Shown here in pieces: positions 34,201-44,272 of a stretch of DNA of 64,000 nucleotides. The position numbers were made by a program, and so were the translations under genes. The stretch comes from Imbricaverruca yamaguchii. Its lineage: Eukaryota > Arthropoda > Thecostraca > Neoverrucidae. The stretch's first letter is position 1; each line of letters starts with the position of its first letter. The notes under the pieces were generated by a model that was not told where the DNA came from, did no database searches, and saw nothing but the letters and a program-made list of their open reading frames with translations. Location of the stretch: NCBI GenBank assembly GCA_034440575.1, contig JAOTOL010001370.1, positions 229,501-293,500 of the forward strand, written 5' to 3'.

Positions 34201-34655
34201 GACCACAACCCGCCCTACCCCAAACCAAAAGCCCCATCACGTTGGAAATGCGCGACGCCGGCACGTATTTTCCTCCGAATAGCCGCGCGCTATCAGTTCG
34301 GCGGCAGGGCGCAGTTTCCAATCCGCAATTTATGGCGGCTCGCGGACGCCGGCCGCTGTCCGCCCCACCGGCTGGAATATTCATCTCGGCCGGGCGAGAT
34401 TAGCGCGACAGCCCCCCCCCCCCACCCGGGGACCTCGTCGGACCGTCGGCGTGTGCCGGACGCAGCCAGCCAATCTCTGCAATACGTCATTGGCGAGTGA
34501 CCTACGAACTGGCGACTGGCGGGCGGATGTTTATAGTGGAGGCGCCCGCGATCACAGAGCTCCAGCTTATGAGTTTCCAGTGTTGTCGAGCACGCAACAT
34601 TGATTCGCCAGCACTGCACCAGGTATCCTCGACATGGCAGGTGGTCAATGGTGTG
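34201..34655. other. GC-rich then mixed unassigned sequence
   Basis: The 34240-34400 part is CpG-rich with a TATGGCGGC and TGGAATATTCATC context. A run of 13 C lies at 34412-34424. No gene is recognised. Confidence 0.4.
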
Positions 34656-34943
34656 CAGATGCGCAACCAAAGGATGGGAAGTGGCGCCCCCTTAGCAAGA
34701 CAAAATCCACTAGATCAAGCAATATTTATTTTTGCTTTCACCCTGGGGGATGTAGCAACGAAAAGTACACTAGGCCAAACAAGCAATGCTGAGGTTTTCA
34801 TCACGTTAAGTTTTCACAACTATAACTGAACATTTTCGTTCGTGAATTTCTGGAAGAGAACGATAAGGAATAGCGTTCGATATTTCATCACATCTTGTTT
34901 TTGGTTGGGCCATATTCGAAAGAAGATCCTGGCTGTGCCCTTG
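34656..34943. mobile_element. hAT-like MITE, copy 2
   Basis: It starts CAGATGCGCAACCAAAGG and ends CCTGGCTGTGCCCTTG, a decayed inverted pair. It shares interior words (ACTAGATCAA, TGAGGTTTTCA) with the copy at 874-1071. The flanks ATGGTGTG (34648-34655) and ACGGTGTA (34944-34951) could be a mutated 8-bp target duplication with six of eight matches. Confidence 0.5.
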
Positions 34944-35051
34944 ACGGTGTATATTCGCTTAAAGTCAAAGAGAATAGGTTTCCCAGAAGAATGTAAAAGT
35001 AAAAGTAAAAGAAAAATGCAATCAATATAAAGAGTGTGATCTGATCAATCG

Positions 35052-35110
35052 GATGGGCGCTACATGACCAATGTAGTCGATGCGCCCCAAAGCCCTAATA
35101 ACTAACTAAC
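35052..35110 (+). mobile_element. Mini-retroposon, copy 1 (59 bp) with 12-bp target-site duplication
   Basis: Flanked by TCTGATCAATCG at 35040-35051 and an exact repeat at 35111-35122. The insert starts GATGGGCGCTACATGACC and contains nested inverted pairs GGGCGC/GCGCCC and CTACAT/ATGTAG. It then has CCCCAAAGCCC and ends in AATAACTAACTAAC. The same unit, with its own duplications, lies at 41199 and 47743. A short 3' repeat tail plus variable-sequence target duplications is the signature of LINE-driven retroposition. Confidence 0.8.
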
Positions 35111-35204
35111 TCTGATCAATCGAGGTGGCACCATTAGAACCAGTCACTTGTACGCTGTCTTAACCGGCTCAAGGCAAGTTTTACAGTATCTAAAATACGG
35201 TTTG

Positions 35205-35258
35205 TCGAGTTGTCGGGGTAATCGAGTTGTCGGGGTAATCGGGTTGTCGGGGTCTGGT
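35205..35258. repeat. 18-bp tandem repeat, 3 units
   Basis: TCGAGTTGTCGGGGTAA-type units repeat three times with minor variation. Confidence 0.85.
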
Positions 35259-37041
35259 AACAGATGTCGAACGGGGAACTCAAAGGTGGCAATGTGAGTG
35301 GGTGAGTCATGAGAACTCACACACGACAGGAAAATATTTTGTTCGTACCTTAAATATATTTTCAGTCAATTGCGTAATTTCGCTACCTGTACGTGCCTGC
35401 GACCTGTCTGCACGCGCGACCGCTGGCGATCCAGAACCAAGGAAGCTATAGAGAAATGAAATAACGACCAGCGTATAGTCGGCTACGAAGTTGCGAGATT
35501 TACACCAAACGTCACCCCGTGGTGTCACCGGTTGACCTCGGAGAGGTGGCTAAAGACCAAATTGTTGGATAAGATTTTCCGGATTATAACGGAGCTAATG
35601 CCCAAGATTCTAACTCAATGTGTTCTGTTCGATCGTACAATTATAACTGTATGTCACAGGTGGCTTTTTACTGTACGGGGAAGGTGCTAGGTAAGGCCAA
35701 ATGTGAAATGTCCGAATTGTCGGAGAACTTTCTGAATATGGCTACTATTCAGTTTTCGAGGGTAAAAATGGGGCTGAATTCGAATTAGGTGTCAACGAGT
35801 AATTTACTGTAGCTTCAAATCAGCAAATGTCATCCGAAGCTAACTTGCGTCACTGACCTTGGTTGAAGTTGAGCATTGAGGGACTTAAGTTTTGCTTTTG
35901 CAGAGTGAATATTGACGCTGAATTTAAAATTAAGGAAAAACTGCTGCTCAAAATATCATGCAAGGTCTGCATTATTTCTGGCTCGGAGCACTGGATTTTC
36001 ATATGCGCTTTTTCATAGTTCCAGGTGTACAGTCCGGCTCCTGACCGAGCAATAATTGAGAACCCCTGACCGCGCGTCGCTCATGATCCATCACACCCGG
36101 CGACTCATTCGAGTTGCATGACAGCTCCTCATTCGAGCTACATGGCAGCTCTGGTCAGCTCCTGACCACACAAGGATGGAGGGCCACATTTAATCTGCGC
36201 TACTGCACGATATCACGAAAATATACCACAGCACACACAAAAGAGGAAAATTGCATCGTTTTAGGCTTCTGCAACAACTAGGCAATTTTGGTCTAATGGA
36301 AGGGACAATGGTGGGTGAATGTACACGGTTTGTATGCATCAAAGTGCCAAATGTTTTCTTTGCATTGACTCAAAACAACCCTATTCAGTTTCCATGCTGT
36401 ATATTTCCATCTGACCATCTGGAGAATAGCACAACTATATTAACCAACCGTTCATTCATAACTGATGACACATGTATTATTTTCCATCTGGAAGCGAGTG
36501 ATCTAAACCGCGTACTACTTATCCCATTACATGAGCGCACAGAGCAACACAGTAAACCTGTCTGCTTGCAACTCAATCTAGAAGAATAAAGAAAATCAAC
36601 AACGGACGCCACAAAACTGTCTTTAGTTTAACTTAATTTTCACGCCGCAATAAAACGGACACGCTCGATCCGCTGCCAAAAGATATTGGTTGGTTATTGA
36701 CGAGGGCGATTCCGGGTGCAGTCGAGACAGTGCACTGCTATCGAGAGTGTTTACGAAGAACTTCACCCGGCGAACTTCCGCTGTCCAACCGGCGCGGCTC
36801 GTAGCCTTAACTTTTGTTTTTGCTAAGCTGTTCCAAGCCCCGCTCTCGTCACTTATAACTAGACTCGCTCATTAAAACTGGTGAGCGATTTTGAAAGTGT
36901 GTTGACATATGCAATCTGCTCTTCCAATAATCGAGCTTACACCGGGGAAGCTATTCCACCGAAACGGTGGTCCCACTATCCATATGGCGATTTCGTTCAC
37001 AGCATGTGGTCAATGACTTGTTGGCGCGCAACCACCATACC
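35259..37041. other. Unassigned sequence
   Basis: About 1.8 kb with no recognised gene or repeat. Two clusters of GAGCTACATGGCAGCTC-like words occur near 36115-36160. The 112-codon frame at 36251-36589 has no known domain. Confidence 0.4.
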
Positions 37042-37205
37042 TACACTATTCGAGGACATCGCAACAACATTCATGTCACGAAATAGAGCACCCGGACCAT
37101 TCAAGGGCATCACGAGAACACCCATGTTGCGGAATAAAGCTCCTGTACTGTTCGAGTGCCTCACAATAACATTCACGTCACGAAGAAGCGTTTTCACTTG
37201 CGATT
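37042..37205. repeat. Degenerate 51-54 bp tandem repeat, 3 units
   Basis: CTATTCGAGGACATC, CATTCAAGGGCATC and GTTCGAGTGCCTC start three successive units. Each continues with a CAATAACATTCACGTCACG-like and AATAGAGCACC-like segment. On the minus strand the units encode an 18-residue pattern of the form RDVNVIVRHSNSTGALF. On the plus strand a 125-codon frame (36881-37258) spans it. Coding versus simple duplication cannot be decided. Confidence 0.6.
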
Positions 37206-38024
37206 CAACATTATTCAACAGTTGCTCAGTGCTCGTCTACATGGAGTCGGCCGCGTAGGCACAGGATCGTACAGTTCAAAGCCACTACCAAAGTACATCA
37301 AAATGCAGCAAGGTGTTATTTTTCGCCCGTGTTTCTCAGTACCATCATTGGATGTTTAAAAAAACTAACCTTGATTAATTGCGTAGCACTAACGTCGCGT
37401 ACCTCATTCTCACGGGTATTCATTCCCCACTGGATGAACCAAACGAAACAAAAATAGAAGAAGGAACGCTATCACTTCTGAACGAACACGCTTCATTCAA
37501 TTGTTGCGAAATAATTTTGTTGTCGCCAATCGCCACCTCCATGGAAATGTGCGGATAGTCTTGTCGGTTCCCAATGCCTGAACTGGAGACCCGGGTGGGT
37601 CGGTATTCTGGAGCCCCAGGTTTCGTACCCTGCTAATGCTGATTTGACATTTTATTCAATTATTCAATCCGAAAATACGTCTTGAAGGTGAGGATTTGGA
37701 TCTCCTGGCTTCGTGAGAGTTTTCCAGCCTTGCCCAAAATGGAGAAACTGATGCAGTGAGATCTGCCCTCTCACTCCACAGCGTGTCGATCTCATACTTG
37801 CTGACACCATGGCCAGATCCATCCTACCCTGATACTACAACTTAATCCCATCGATCATATAGCCTGATCTTCCACCATCCTCCCTAACATCACAGCCTGA
37901 TGCAACCGCACCCGACACCACAGTCTTCTGCAACCTCCCGTGGCACCACATCCTGATCCTCGCGTCCCTCTGACACCGCAGTCTGATCCTCGCATCCCCG
38001 TGACAACACAGTCCGATACAACCC
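37206..38024. other. Unassigned; loose short repeats near the end
   Basis: No gene is recognised. Between 37870 and 38015 the words CACAGTCTGATCCTCGC and CACATCCTGATCCTCGC suggest a degenerate short tandem repeat. Confidence 0.4.
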
Positions 38025-38345
38025 ACCAACCTGGCGCCACCTCGCCCTCCGCGACGCCACGTCCCGCAGCCGGCCGAGAGTTCAGGCGACGGCAGGGGCT
38101 TCAATATCGACAGGATCCGACCGCAAACACAGCCGGCCAACATTGCCAGCAATAACGGAGGCGTATCGGGGCGCAGATATTAACAGCAGCTGATTGCGCT
38201 CCCGGCCGTACGATTGCGCGCAATCGCCGAAGGTGATGATGTGCACCGCGATCGTCGCGGAGCCTCGGGCGGTTGACGAGGCGGCGATATTGGGTTTCAT
38301 CACGAAAGGGTCAAATAAAGCGGCGCGATTACCTTTTCGGACATC
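38025..38345. other. CpG-rich unique segment
   Basis: Markedly richer in GC and CpG than its flanks, not repeated, with no domain-bearing open frame. It includes a GATTGCGCGCAATC palindrome (about 38211-38224). A cis-regulatory or promoter role is conceivable but unsupported. Confidence 0.35.
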
Positions 38346-39639
38346 CAGCAATGAAAACCCGGTAACGAAACGGTGAGCACAGGTAATTGTCGAGCGCCAG
38401 CTGCTCGGTCATGACCCTGTCGTGGTTCATCACTTGCCACCTAAACAATTTGCTGCCTGGACTAGTTGCGCAATGTGACCATAATAGTCTTTGCACACGA
38501 AAGCCCAAATAACTAAGTTGCTTGTTCTTGATTTACTGTGCCAAAAATCACAAGACACCGTGACAAACGCGGTCGCCTTTCAACAATTCATCTGAGCATT
38601 TAGGTAGCGTCGGCGGATTTAAGCATATATTTTACAGAGGCTCTGAGAAAACTTAGTTTGGGGAAGGAAGGAGTACAAAAATAAACTGAAGCGTCCCCGG
38701 GCCCGGGTTCAGAACGAGCAGGATGAGTGGGATAGGAAACATTTTAATGTTCTACAGAACAGGACAGGAATGTGATTGAGGTAAAAGAGCATAAGGTATA
38801 TTTTGCAATAAATCTAAGCAAAGTAATGAAAGTTAACTCTGTTTTGCATTGCTCAGACATCAAGACAGGAATGTGTCACAGGCGTGAATAAGATGTTCGG
38901 GGCAGCAAAAGTCCTCCTCCGAAAAGAACAACGACACGTCCATTTGGGAAGCTAGCTTTGCAGCAATACTATTGCTGTTCTGTGCACCGGTTTTAACAAA
39001 ACTATAAGGTTTCAAAACGTGCCTAAGATTAATATGCCTTGCCCGAATCCCACCAGAATCTTCCCCAAAGGAAGAGAACTGTTTCCCCAACAAAATCTCA
39101 TCAAAACTTGCCACATTTTCCAGTTTGGCGTCTATGTGGGGACCAGTCTGTAAAGTATCGCATGTTTTGCTGATGTCTAGTTGGTGTGATGACAGGCTGC
39201 AGGTATGCTTTTTTGATGGTGGGGTGAAATGTGCTGTGCTATGTCATGGTGTGGTAAGGTGAGGTCCTGTTGGGTGCAGTACATTAAAAAAACGGCAAGG
39301 AAAAATAGGAAAAGCAAACAATTGCAATTAAGAAAATGCCCATCTCCCATGCTCTGTCAACTCCTCTGCCATAATTTGCAGACTAGCTGCTGGTCTGGGG
39401 CAGTGCCCAAAGTCAGTTCAGTGTGAGGCTGTAAGCCTGGAAAATTATCCTCCAAGATGTAGTATGAGAGTGAAATATTCTGGTTCAGTCAGACCGAAAG
39501 TAAACTATGCAAGGCGTTTTTAGAACAAATAGACGATTTATGTTTCCTCAGTCAGCATTAAAAAAATCCTTTGAACGCAAGAGTGGAAAATTATATACGA
39601 AATTGTGAGAAAACAACAGAAAATAAGGTGTCACCTCTC
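38346..39639. other. Unassigned; may include the decayed 3' part of the adjacent LINE
   Basis: No recognisable motifs. Because the LINE ORF2 on the minus strand fades at about 39640, its C-terminal part and 3' UTR, if still present, would lie here, but I cannot see them. Confidence 0.35.
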
Positions 39640-41935
39640 ATCGAAATCTAAATAGTTTGCGGAAATGTATGGGGAAGTGACCAGCAAAGACGACAAAGAT
39701 ATATTTGGGTCAGAGGGTCTTGAAAGGTACACCAGAAACTCACCATTAAATGCCATAAGACTACGGTGTAATTCCAGACCTGTGGGCAATTATTGATTGT
39801 ACGCTGACTTCTTGCCTCTGAAGTCAAAGCTTCTTTTGAAATGTACTTAATTTGATGATCATGAAAACTGTGAATCCTGATCAGGAGTGTTATATTTGGT
39901 GCCAGGGTCTTCTGGAAGCCTGTCCTCTTCCAATATTCAAAGTAGTGTATGGCCAGTTGTAGCTGCTGGTTCAAAGATGGTGCATGAGGGGAGAGTGCGA
40001 GATCATCTAGGAAGAGTGAGCGACCAATATTTTCTGATATTCTCGTTCAAATATTATTGATTAGCACACTGAACCAGAACACACCGAGGACACCTCCTTG
40101 TGGAATGCCGTTTGTCGATACGCATTTCCTTGATGTCTGGCAACCAAGTTGGATGCGGAAGTCCTGATTCGCCAAAGAGTTTTTGCCGAAGACTCCCATG
40201 GGCTCTCTAACGCCATAGTCCCACGATTTTATCAGAATACCGTGACGCCAGTAGGTGTCATAGGGCCCTACACGTCGAAGAACACAACACCTACGTGCTC
40301 GCGATCCTTAAAACCAGCGCGAACAACAGTGTCCAAGGCGAAAACATGGTTCACTGTGGATCAAGTTTTCCGGAAACCGCACTGGGAATTTGTGAAGAAG
40401 TCCTGATATTATATAAACCATGCCAGACGAACCATTTCCATCAGATTACATAGCGACGATGTGACCGAGGTGGATCGAAAGTGGAATGCTTCCAGACCAC
40501 TTTTTCCAGGCTTCAAAATCGAGATTATTGTGGCCTCGTGCCAAGTGTACGGAAAGCTTCCCTTTTCCCATTTTCCCTTATGCCATTAAAAGACGCCGGG
40601 AGTACATCAATAGCACTTGGATGCCATTGGTTCAGCATGCCATTGTGCATGGCATTCGGTCCCGCATATGCACACCTGAGCATATTAATTGCGTGCTTCA
40701 GTTCCGCCAAAGTGAATAGCTGATTATAGGGTGTTGTATCGTGATGGAGAAGTCGACAGGAGTTGTCTCGCATATAAGTTTATGGTGCAGAAAGTTGGGG
40801 TTAAGTCTGCTATTTTGACTCTGTTCTGCAATTGGCGATTTAGTTGGCCACGTCAAGGGGGCGAGCGATATTTCGACTTTGGATCTGCAACACAAGTAGT
40901 GGACTGGAGGAAATGTGATCAGAGATACGTTTTATTCGAGTGAAATGCGTGTAAAACGGTTAATTCTGCTTACATATTTCCTCCAGGAGTTCTCTTCGCT
41001 GGCCATATCGTGCGCCGGGCGACAGCTCTGGCCTGTTTGAATGCTAGCATGTATTGTGGCTCCTGAACAGCTTAAGGGACCTCTTGCGCGCGCGGATAGC
41101 CGTCCCGCACTCATCAGTCCACCAGGTGACCGGGGTGCGGTGCAGGACAATAGAAGTGCATAGGATCCACACCGAGAGCACTGGAAGAGTCGTGCTGTTA
41201 GTTAGTTGTTTGGGCTTTTAGGGCGCATCGACTTCATTGGTCATATAGCGCCCAAAGAGTCGTGCTGTAAAATCATCGACATGGATGCAATAATTATCGG
41301 TGTCGCGTGGAAGAACAGCATGTACCCCTGACTCAAACCGGATCCAGTCTGCTTTCTTAAGATCCCAGCGCGGCGGCCTAAAAGAGCGCCTCTTCGAAAG
41401 GTTAGCCACACCGGAAAATGGTCGCCTCCGTGACAGTCAACTGACCATTAAAATTGCTCGGTCAGTTGGGGGTCGGCCAAGCTCAAACCTAGTGCTAACA
41501 TCTGTCTTGGTGGCAGGGTACGATGGGTGTGTGCGCCTGCATTTAAGAGACAGTGATCCGTGTAGGATTAAAGCTTCTAGGATTCGACAGCGTGTGTTGA
41601 TGTCTGAGCATCCCCAAGCATTGTGGTGGGCGTTTAGATCGCCGAGTAGTACTGGTGGTGAAAGCTCAACCAGCAACCGCTTGAAGTCTTCAATGGAGAA
41701 AGCGACACCAGGGACACATACAGGGCACAAGCTCAAACCTCTGGTCGAATGTCACCTGCGCTGCGACTGCCTGCAGAATGGCTCGGGGAGCGAGCTCTCC
41801 TGCTGGTAGGCTGTGATGGACGAACGGCCCCATGGGAGACGTGCTCATATGGTACGCCGTGGCAGAACAGCGTGCAGTATTTGAGCGTCACGCTGTCATC
41901 TGGTGCTAGCTTGGTTTCTTGAAGGCAAACACCTC
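39640..41935 (-). pseudogene. LINE ORF2 (endonuclease + reverse transcriptase), decayed
   Basis: Reading the minus strand, the APE-type endonuclease starts with VCLQETKL (plus 41910-41930). LQAVAAQVTF follows, then PPVLLGDLNAHHNAWG with the catalytic GDxNAHH block (within 41437-41736). Next come RPPRWDLKKADWIRF (about 41340) and TWWTDECGTAIRARKRSL (about 41075-41127), then SWRKYVSRINRFT. The RT domain begins with FTLAELKHAINMLR (40640-40710). It continues with CGFRKT, the motif A region FFDV-GPYDT (about 40240-40290), motif B NGIPQGGVLG (about 40088-40120) and motif C FLDD (about 39998-40015). Stops and several frameshifts separate these blocks, so no protein can be made. The architecture and the WW..EC and GDLNAHH motifs point to the jockey/I/R1 group of LINEs. 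A mini-retroposon is inserted at 41199-41255. Confidence 0.88.
41199..41255 (-). mobile_element. Mini-retroposon, copy 2 (57 bp) with 13-bp target-site duplication
   Basis: The exact repeat AGAGTCGTGCTGT flanks it at 41186-41198 and 41256-41268. On the minus strand the insert starts TTGGGCGCTATATGACCAAT, has the GGGCGC/GCGCCC inverted pair and ends in CAACTAACTA. It interrupts the LINE ORF2 relic, so it is younger than that LINE insertion. Removing it restores continuity of the surrounding LINE sequence at the duplication. Confidence 0.85.
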
Positions 41936-42085
41936 ATCATCATTTTACATCACTTTACTTGTGTTTCTTAAAGATAGCTCATGGAAGTATCAATTGATTT
42001 CTTGAAGGCAGATGACACCTCATCATCATTTTACATCACTTTACTTCTATTTCTTAAAGATAGCTCATGGAAGTATCAATTTATG
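41915..42085. repeat. Direct duplication, about 85-bp offset, at the LINE edge
   Basis: TTTCTTGAAGGCA followed by CACCTCATCATCATTTTACA occurs at about 41915 and again at about 41999. Both copies continue through CTTAAAGATAGCTCATGGAA and AGTATCAATT. The repeated part includes the first codons of the recognisable endonuclease and the sequence beyond its 5' edge. Confidence 0.85.
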
Positions 42086-42619
42086 CAATATGCAAGGGGA
42101 ACACATATTATTACACTGCAAATTCAAGAAGTTTGAACTCTACATAGAAAATCAGAAATAATTGGCTGGAGCTTCCTGGCATGTGCAAGCAGTATTTGTT
42201 TTTGTTTTTCAGTGTGAAAGAACGGCACTAGAAGTTTAGCAAATACATCTGCAATGTGTGACACGTGATGCTAAACGATAAGGAAATATGGTGGCTTTGC
42301 ATGCTCCTTCAGTCTGCCTTCTCAAATTTTCCATTAAGAATGCATTTGAAGTTTATCACCCATATCTATCGACCATTCAATGGCAAATCATCTGTCCGTG
42401 TATGATGTTTGCTTGAATAAAGTCCTAAGCAGATAGATAGCTTACATAAGCAGGCAAGTAACTTGCTCCTATGCCACAATGTCGCACATTACACCAATTT
42501 AACGAATCAATAAGAAATTTGTGTGTGAAGCATATCCAGATATACCTCGAAAGTAGCATTAACGTAGGGATTCCCATCGCGAGTACTTACAATACACTCC
42601 TTAATAATGAATTGTTGAC
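42086..42619. other. Unassigned sequence
   Basis: No feature is recognised. Confidence 0.4.
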
Positions 42620-43975
42620 CGTAAGCAAAAACTAAGGTCACCATATTAAAAAAGTCCCAAGTATATCGACCACTCCACATCGATTGGTGAAGTTTTCGTG
42701 AAAATGGGTTGATTACATTCTGAGCACGGGAGCCGCGACAACCCTTAACACGCGCCCTGGAGGGGAGGGGGAGGAAGGAATCCGCCCACCCTCCGGTTTT
42801 TTGTACATAACTCAAGATTTTACCGGCCGATATGCGCCTTTTTGCGTTTCTGCTGATAAATGACCGGCGCGTTGTTAGAACGCGCCGGTCTGTTTTTTTT
42901 TCTGAAAATTTTTCTGATAAAATAACACTCGCACGTCCGGCGGTCTGCGCCAACTTCGTCGGTCCAGGGGCGGGGCAGATGTTTGTCCCCTATGACCTAT
43001 ATAATTGTATTAGCTAGCGACAAACGGAAAGTGGCGTTGGGTAGCTGGTGACAAGCTCTGTCGAAAGTATTTCAGTTATTTTTTTTTCGCTCAGGTCAAT
43101 ATTCATGTAACTGGGTCACCATAGGTCAAATTCGACCAGATCTAGTGGGACTCCCAGATATTGACACATATCTCAGGACCTGTCATTGCGACCTATCATT
43201 TGACCTTGAAGATATTGAATTATATTATATAATATGACTAAAGTCGTGAAATATGCACACAATGGAGTTCACTACCGTACCCATCCACCCTGCGAATTTC
43301 GTTGCTCCAGCTTTAATAGGAGCAGAGATCTTATGGGGCGGAATCCGTCCCCTCCACTGCGCGTAATTTCCAGAGGCCCTCCAGGGCGCGTGTTAAAAGG
43401 AGTTTCAGTAATGTTTGATGATCTTGACCTAAGACCAAGGTCACCACATTGAAAAGTCCCAAGTATATCGACCACGTCACGTCGATTGGTGAAAGTTTCA
43501 TGGAGTTTGGTCCAGTGCTTTCGGAACATGGGCGCCACAACAACCTTCAAAATGAGTTTCAACCGTTTTTCATGATCTTGACCTAAGGCCAAGGTCACCA
43601 AGTTGAAAAGCCCAAGTATATCGATCACGTCACCCTGATTGGTGAAGGCGTCATGGAATTGCGTTCAGTACTTTCGGAGCATTGGCGATGCAACAACCCT
43701 TAAAAAGGAGTTTTAAGCATTTTTGATGACCTTGACCTAACTCCAAGGTCACCATATTTAAACGTCCCGAGTATATCGGCCATTTCACATCGATTGGTGA
43801 ATGATTCAACAAATTCTGTTCAGTACATTTGGAGTATGGGTGTGACGTGGCCTCAAAAACGATTTTGTGTTTTGTTTACCTTTACCTAAAGCCAAGATCA
43901 CCATATTCAAAACCACACGTATATCGACAACGTCATGTTGATTGGCGCAGGTTTCATGAATTAAAAAAAATTGCA
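42620..43975 (+). repeat. 154-bp satellite, about 5 units, interrupted by a TTAA element
   Basis: Matching points GATCTTGACCTAAGACCAAGG (within 20 bases per piece) lie at 43420, 43574 and 43728, giving a 154-base period. A fourth, more diverged start lies near 43875 and another part-unit precedes the inserted element (about 42620-42748). Units share AAGTATATCGACCAC-like and GATTGGTGAA words. Each unit has TTGACCT and CCAAGGTCACC in close proximity, the latter resembling an extended nuclear-receptor half-site. Confidence 0.8.
42749..43392. mobile_element. TTAA-flanked, piggyBac-like non-autonomous element (644 bp)
   Basis: TTAA at 42745-42748 and 43393-43396 bracket an element that begins CACGCGCCCTGGAGGG and ends with its reverse complement. 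The insertion splits a satellite unit. The neighbouring unit at about 43697-43705 shows the unoccupied sequence ACAACCCTTAAAAAGGAG, which equals the joined flanks with one TTAA. Duplication of TTAA on insertion is the hallmark of the piggyBac superfamily. The interior is composite: 42749-42910 and 43210-43392 match the element at 53545, while 42920-43205 matches the one at 1-606. It carries no transposase. Confidence 0.8.
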
Positions 43976-44158
43976 TCATACAAGAGTAATAATTTATTCT
44001 GTGCAGAATACAATATACATTGTATATTGCATCTGCTTCTACTTTGTCTTCTGCTGTCCCCATTGTGCGATCTCTGAAAGTTCGTTTGATTTTAGCATTT
44101 CCTTCCCAGGGACTTACTCGGTTCAAAATCCCCTTGTCTTACGCATTATTTCCGGAAT
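43976..44158. other. Unassigned sequence
   Basis: It contains a small palindrome CAATATACATTGTATATTG near 44010-44030 and nothing else recognised. Confidence 0.4.
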
Positions 44159-44272
44159 CAACCGTTCCACTTCAATCTTATGTTCCGCTTCAATCTGATG
44201 TTCCACTTCAATCTAATGTTCCGCTTCAATCCGCCATTCCACTTCAGTCTTCAATCCGCTTTCCACTTCAAC
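44159..44272. repeat. 18-bp tandem repeat, about 6-7 units
   Basis: Units of the form ATGTTCCGCTTCAATCTG repeat six to seven times, the last ones shortened. The six-codon period gives a short Val-Pro-Leu-Gln-Ser repeat. Confidence 0.85.

Noticed and set aside
33429..34403. 324-codon frame with seven-residue repeats
   Set aside because: A by-product of the 21-bp array. Three frames on both strands are open.
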